Positions 5,581-8,559 of a DNA stretch of 8,559 nt are shown one piece after another; the first letter of the stretch is position 1; the number at the start of each line of letters is the position of its first letter. The stretch is taken from assembly GCA_937911235.1 (NCBI GenBank), contig CALDPN010000072.1, positions 1 to 8,559 of the forward strand, in the 5' to 3' direction. A program made the position numbers and the translations under genes. The stretch is from an uncultured Bacteroidales bacterium. Its GTDB lineage: Bacteria > Bacteroidota > Bacteroidia > Bacteroidales > Paludibacteraceae. The notes under the pieces are model-generated. The model was not told the DNA's origin. It worked only from the letters and a program-made list of their open reading frames with translations, and ran no database searches.

Positions 5581-5645
5581 TTTTGGTTTGACATTACGCA
5601 ATATAACAAGTTCCAAACATTGCCTTGACAGAGATTGCGCCAAAA
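5581..5645 (-). promoter_or_regulatory. structured rplS leader, probable L19 autoregulatory element
   Basis: Three nested helices on -: P1 TTTTGG (5645-5640) with CCAAAA (5586-5581); P2 CGCAAT (5639-5634) with ATTGCG (5602-5597), directly stacked on P1; P3 CAAG (5627-5624) with CTTG (5610-5607). P1 begins at the expected transcript start, and its 3' strand ends 15 bases before the ATG. Ribosomal-protein leaders that bind their own product are known for L19 in several phyla; that this is one is inference. Confidence 0.5.
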
Positions 5646-5651
5646 CGAGTG

Positions 5652-5659
5652 CAAAGATA
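5652..5659 (-). promoter_or_regulatory. rplS promoter -7 element
   Basis: TATCTTTG on -, identical to the ssrA -7 element, about 86 bases before the rplS start. Transcription would begin near 5646, at the first base of the leader's outer helix. No good TTTG lies 19-21 bases upstream. Confidence 0.6.
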
Positions 5660-5680
5660 ATGCTTTTTTTTAATAATCTG

Positions 5681-6685
5681 CTATTTACCTTGCAATAAAT
5701 TTAAAATTTTGTCTTTAAATGTGGTGTTTTCGAATATTCCACTAAAGTTATCTGCGCCAGTACCATAGCTATAAACTGGTACCATAGCGCCTGTGTGGTC
5801 GCCTGTGGTGTATTTGTAATCTTTGTTTTCGCCTACAATTGTAGTGCCACCAGTTTCGTGGTCGGCTGTGATAATTACAAGTGTGCCAGGGTTTGCGTCA
5901 GCGTAGTCGAAACAAAGACCAATTACTTTATTGATGTCTTGCATTTCTGCTAGCATATAGTCGGCGTTGTTGTCGTGGCCTGCCCAGTCTATTTGTGAGC
6001 CTTCTATCATAAGGAAGAAGCCTTTTTCATTCTTTTCTAGTAGGCGGATTGCTTCTGCTGTGCCTAGGGTGATTTCGTTGCCACGTTCTAGGGCGTTTGG
6101 CATATCTTCTGTGGCAAGTACGCAAGCAACTTTTCCGTTTTCTTGTGCTTGAAGGTCGCCTATGTTGTTTACATATTTATAACCTGCTTTTTCTAGTTTT
6201 TCGATGCTTAGAAGTTTGTTGCCACCTGCTACAAATACGTCTGGACCATTTGCATAAAGGTCTTCTAAGATTTCTGCATCCATACCTCTATTTATTTGGT
6301 GTGCGTAGTATGATGCTGGTGTAGCGTGGTTTATTCTGCAGCTTGCTACAATACCTGTGCTAAAGCCTTGCTTGCCAAGTATGTTAAGTATTGAGTTTAC
6401 TGCCACTGAGTCGGCATTCATACCAAGCATGCCGTTGTTGGTTTTTACGCCACATGCTAGTGCAGTGCCGCCTGCAGCAGAGTCGGTTACTTTATGGCTT
6501 GCAGAGTATGTTTTTGAAAGTCCAATGTAATTTGCACGTTCAAAATGGTTTGGAGAATCTAGTTTGCACATTTGGTTTAGTCCCATGCCGTCACCTATAA
6601 TGAAAATAACTTGTTTGATAGGTTCGTTGGCATAAACGCTAAGTAACATGCTTAGCGAAGCGATAATGATAAATAAACGTTTCAT
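5681..6685 (-). CDS. phoA: alkaline phosphatase, PhoA family, exported
   Basis: Metal-dependent phosphomonoesterase releasing phosphate outside the cytoplasm. It is 334 residues, compact for the family. Signal peptide 1-19 (hydrophobic LFIIIASLSMLLS, cut after VYA). Catalytic set visible: Asp32 (IGDGMG), nucleophile Ser69 (VTDSAAGGTA), Thr122 (HATPAS), Arg133, which aligns with the phosphate-binding Arg166 of the E. coli enzyme, Glu228, Asp233 and His237 (EGSQIDWAGHD), Asp275-His276 (TADHETGG), His297 (TGDHTGA). His120 and Trp234 stand where the E. coli enzyme has Asp153 and Lys328, as in many non-enteric and animal enzymes. The start overlaps the merR stop by ATGA, so it is coupled to the M23-merR operon as the last gene. 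No Pho-box-like site was recognised. Confidence 0.95.
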   Translation of the reverse strand: MKRLFIIIASLSMLLSVYANEPIKQVIFIIGDGMGLNQMCKLDSPNHFERANYIGLSKTYSASHKVTDSAAGGTALACGVKTNNGMLGMNADSVAVNSILNILGKQGFSTGIVASCRINHATPASYYAHQINRGMDAEILEDLYANGPDVFVAGGNKLLSIEKLEKAGYKYVNNIGDLQAQENGKVACVLATEDMPNALERGNEITLGTAEAIRLLEKNEKGFFLMIEGSQIDWAGHDNNADYMLAEMQDINKVIGLCFDYADANPGTLVIITADHETGGTTIVGENKDYKYTTGDHTGAMVPVYSYGTGADNFSGIFENTTFKDKILNLLQGK

Positions 6686-7029
6686 TGTGTATCCTTAAAG
6701 TTGTTTAGTTCTTTTCTTATTTCTTCTAGTGAGGCTCTTATGGATAATAATTCATCTATGAGAGAAACACTATCGTATTTTTTGTTTCTATTTCTTGCTA
6801 GTTGTGCTTTTACACCTTTAAGTGTCATGCCTTTTGTTACACTATAATAATGAATCTGTTTTATGAGTTCAATATCTTTTTTAGTGTATTTTCGGTTGCC
6901 TTTTAGGTTGGTATCTGGCTTAAGTGTAGGAAATTCTTTTTCCCAAAAACGAAGGGTAGAGGCGTTTATTTTAAACATTTCTGCTACCTCTGTTATGGAA
7001 TAATAATATTTTTCTTTTTCCTGACTCAT
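6682..7029 (-). CDS. MerR-family transcriptional regulator, small
   Basis: A 115-residue DNA-binding protein. The winged helix-turn-helix fills residues about 8-78: YSITEVAEMFKINASTLRFW is the HTH, GNRKYTKKDIELI (44-56) the wing and following helix, and MTLKGVKAQL (68-77) the second helix pair. A short coiled coil (about 86-111) would dimerise it. There is no cysteine and no room for a ligand domain, so it is not a metal or drug sensor of the MerR/BmrR type. Such short forms beside an M23 peptidase gene are frequent in Bacteroidota (family knowledge). The start shares one base with the M23 stop (TAATG) and the stop overlaps phoA by four bases. The target is unknown; the dyad at 8053-8071 in the operon promoter is a candidate. 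Confidence 0.92.
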   Translation of the reverse strand: MSQEKEKYYYSITEVAEMFKINASTLRFWEKEFPTLKPDTNLKGNRKYTKKDIELIKQIHYYSVTKGMTLKGVKAQLARNRNKKYDSVSLIDELLSIRASLEEIRKELNNFKDTQ

Positions 7030-8021
7030 TAGTCAAATGTTTTTGAACTGTTTGAAGAAATACGTACCATATTATCGTATTCTTCTGGTGATAGGTCTTG
7101 GAAGTAATAGTTTTGAGGGTTTTGTGGTTTGCCCTTGTATCTTACTTCGTAGTGTAGGTGAGGGCCTGTAGATTTACCTGTGTTTCCTACAAAGGCTATC
7201 ACATCGCCACGTTTTACTTTTAGACCTTTTCTAAGACCTTTTTGGAATTTGTGGCAGTGTGCGTATAGGGTAATGTAACCGTATCCGTGATTTATAATAA
7301 CGCAGTTGCCGTAGCCTGTTTTATCCCATGATATTTTTTCGATTACACCGTCGGCTGTGGCAAAAATTTCGGTGCCTGTTGGGGCAGAGAAGTCCATACC
7401 TTTGTGGAAACGAATGGTTTTATAAATAGGGTCTATACGGCGGCCGTAGCCAGATGCTGTGCGTTTAAGGTCTTTGTTTAGAATAGGTTGTATTGATGGA
7501 ATGTGAAGAAGTTTATCTTCATTTTGTTTTGCAAGCACCATAAGCTCGTCGAAAGAGTTTGATTGGGTGTAAAGCATTCTGTTTAGTTTGTCAATCTTTT
7601 TCGATGTGCTTTTAACTAGCGATGCTGTGCGGAAGTCGTCCCATTTGTCGTAGCGAGCGGTGGCGTCGTAGTTGCCAGTTCTTAGTATATATGGGATAGA
7701 ATCGGCTTCTAGCATTACACGGTAGAAATTATTGTCGCGCTCTTGGATAATATCCATTATCTCTAAGGCGTGGTCTAGTTTTTTTGATAAAATTTCGTAT
7801 TGGGTAGCTATTTCTTCATTTTCTTTTTGAAGTTTTTTTGCCGATGGCGATGGTAAAATGAAAATAAAGAAAAGGAAGAATGCAAAACCTAGTAGTGCAC
7901 TTGTAAATATAAATCGAAGTACACCCTTAGTCTTGTACCAAAAGGTGTATTCAACCTTCTCGTACTTAAGGGTTTTCTTGTTGAATTTATATTGCGGTGC
8001 GTTAGGTTTAAAGAATGACAT
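7029..8021 (-). CDS. M23-family metallopeptidase, membrane-anchored
   Basis: Probable peptidoglycan endopeptidase (LytM/NlpD-like). It is 330 residues: basic cytoplasmic N-terminus (1-34), one membrane helix (about 35-57), periplasmic coiled coil (about 60-100), linker, then the LytM domain (about 185-305). The zinc ligands His206 and Asp210 (FHKGMD) and His290 of HLH are all present, as are His255 (YAH) and His288, so the enzyme should be active rather than a degenerate activator. SGYGRRIDP (190-198) and GNTGKSTGPHLHYEV (279-293) are typical. It is the first gene of the M23-merR-phoA operon, with a strong promoter about 20 bases upstream. The role is cell-wall remodelling; the substrate bond is not predictable here. 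Confidence 0.94.
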   Translation of the reverse strand: MSFFKPNAPQYKFNKKTLKYEKVEYTFWYKTKGVLRFIFTSALLGFAFFLFFIFILPSPSAKKLQKENEEIATQYEILSKKLDHALEIMDIIQERDNNFYRVMLEADSIPYILRTGNYDATARYDKWDDFRTASLVKSTSKKIDKLNRMLYTQSNSFDELMVLAKQNEDKLLHIPSIQPILNKDLKRTASGYGRRIDPIYKTIRFHKGMDFSAPTGTEIFATADGVIEKISWDKTGYGNCVIINHGYGYITLYAHCHKFQKGLRKGLKVKRGDVIAFVGNTGKSTGPHLHYEVRYKGKPQNPQNYYFQDLSPEEYDNMVRISSNSSKTFD

Positions 8022-8043
8022 AGTATTTTTTGATTTCTAACTG

Positions 8044-8074
8044 CAAAAATAGGATTTTTTGATAAAAAATCAAA
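8044..8074 (-). promoter_or_regulatory. promoter of the M23-merR-phoA operon
   Basis: On -: TTTG (8074-8071), exactly 19 bases, TATTTTTG (8051-8044). It is near-consensus for Bacteroidota and predicts a leader of about 15-20 bases before the ATG at 8021. Confidence 0.82.
8053..8071. promoter_or_regulatory. dyad filling the promoter spacer, possible MerR operator
   Basis: GATTTTTT-GAT-AAAAAATC is a perfect 8-bp inverted repeat spanning the 19-base spacer of the M23-merR-phoA promoter. MerR-family proteins characteristically bind dyads between the promoter elements, and the operon's second gene encodes one. The link is inference; the dyad is all A/T except its ends, so chance is not excluded. 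Confidence 0.45.
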
Positions 8075-8150
8075 AAGTTAGGGGTAGGAATTTTTGTGCA
8101 AACCGAGTGCAAATAAGTTTACTTAATTTGCCGAGGTGCCGCCAAAAATC

Positions 8151-8165
8151 ACGAACGAAGTTCGT
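8151..8165. repeat. short hairpin upstream of purN
   Basis: ACGAAC-GAA-GTTCGT, six perfect pairs with a GAA triloop, followed by AATTAAAT. It resembles, in the same sense, hairpin 2 of repeat copy B read on - (CGTGC-GAA-GCACG followed by TAAATTAAAT) and may be a decayed relative. The stretch from 8075 to 8150 holds no other feature except a 15-mer shared with the rplS promoter region. Confidence 0.45.
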
Positions 8166-8196
8166 AATTAAATTTTATAAAATCCTTATTTTTTAT

Positions 8197-8204
8197 TAAT
8201 TTTG
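8197..8204 (+). promoter_or_regulatory. purN promoter -7 element
   Basis: TAATTTTG, the same sequence as the zap operon -7 element, 17 bases before the purN ATG. The upstream -33 position holds only AT-rich sequence, so the promoter is probably weak or assisted. Confidence 0.5.
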
Positions 8205-8221
8205 TGGCTGAATTTGAATTT

Positions 8222-8559
8222 ATGAAAAAAGTAGCAATTTTAGCGTCAGGCTCAGGTAGTAATGCTGAGAATATTATAAAATATTTCTCAGGCAGAGAGG
8301 ATGTAGAGGTTCCATTTGTAATTTCTAATAGAAAGGAAGTATATGTGCACGAAAGATGTAAATACCTTGGTGTGCCATCGTATGTAATGCCTAAAGCAGA
8401 TTTTGAGAGTGGGGCTGTGACTAAGTTTCTTGTGGAAAACAATATAGACTTGGTTGTGCTTGCTGGATTCCTACTTCGAGTGCCAAACGACATGCTTGAG
8501 GCTTTTCCAAACAAAGTGATAAATATTCACCCTTCACTACTGCCTAAATATGGTGGTAA
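8222..8559 (+). CDS. purN: phosphoribosylglycinamide formyltransferase, 3' end cut by window
   Basis: Transfers a formyl group from 10-formyltetrahydrofolate to glycinamide ribonucleotide, the third step of purine synthesis. From ATG at 8222 there are 112 complete codons, open to the window end. Visible are the N-terminal phosphate-binding loop VAILASGSGSN (4-14), VISNRKE (33-39), LAGFLLRVP (80-88), and the catalytic block INIHPSLLPKYGG (100-112) with Asn101 and His103, matching Asn106 and His108 of E. coli PurN. The third catalytic residue (Asp144 in E. coli) lies beyond the window. Full proteins are about 190-210 residues, so roughly 80 residues are missing. Divergent from the M23 operon. 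Confidence 0.96.
   Translation, partial: MKKVAILASGSGSNAENIIKYFSGREDVEVPFVISNRKEVYVHERCKYLGVPSYVMPKADFESGAVTKFLVENNIDLVVLAGFLLRVPNDMLEAFPNKVINIHPSLLPKYGG

Overview
The window is ordinary chromosomal DNA from a low-GC member of the Bacteroidota, most likely Bacteroidales. Four things point there: several promoters fit the TTTG / TAnnTTTG pattern of this phylum rather than -35/-10 boxes; the tmRNA tag is GENTYALAA, close to tags known from Bacteroidales; the order coiled-coil gene - zapA - rny and the pair M23 peptidase - small MerR regulator are both familiar in this group; and Shine-Dalgarno sequences are essentially absent. The species cannot be named from the sequence alone. No phage, IS, CRISPR or recognisable defence module is present.

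Left part (1-2306): the 3' portion of a DUF2130 coiled-coil/nuclease-fold-like gene on +, meeting an SDR oxidoreductase on - at a shared bidirectional terminator. The SDR has an upstream region rich in GTGCA/TGCAC words, a 12-bp perfect palindrome and a leader hairpin. Centre-left (2264-2881): ssrA (tmRNA) with a clear promoter, then a 20-bp perfect inverted repeat as terminator, followed by two imperfect tandem copies of an ~80-bp three-hairpin element that end at the rny stop codon.

Centre (2879-5160, all -): a small coiled-coil protein (possibly ZapB-like), ZapA and RNase Y. This is a cell-division/RNA-turnover cluster with a near-consensus promoter in front. A strong terminator-like hairpin lies between zapA and rny, and its 5' arm overlaps a TAnnTTTG match.

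Right part (5163-8074, all -): a translationally coupled operon M23 peptidase - MerR regulator - alkaline phosphatase (TAATG and ATGA junctions), then rplS (L19) with its own -7 element and a structured leader that looks like an autoregulatory L19 leader. Divergent from this operon, purN starts at 8222 and runs off the window. The promoter of the M23-merR-phoA operon has a perfect dyad filling its 19-bp spacer, which is where MerR-type proteins usually bind.

The genes are mostly housekeeping: ribosome rescue, RNA decay, division, ribosome assembly, envelope hydrolase and purine synthesis. The most interesting material is non-coding: the post-ssrA repeats, the rplS leader, the zapA/rny hairpin and the MerR-like dyad.
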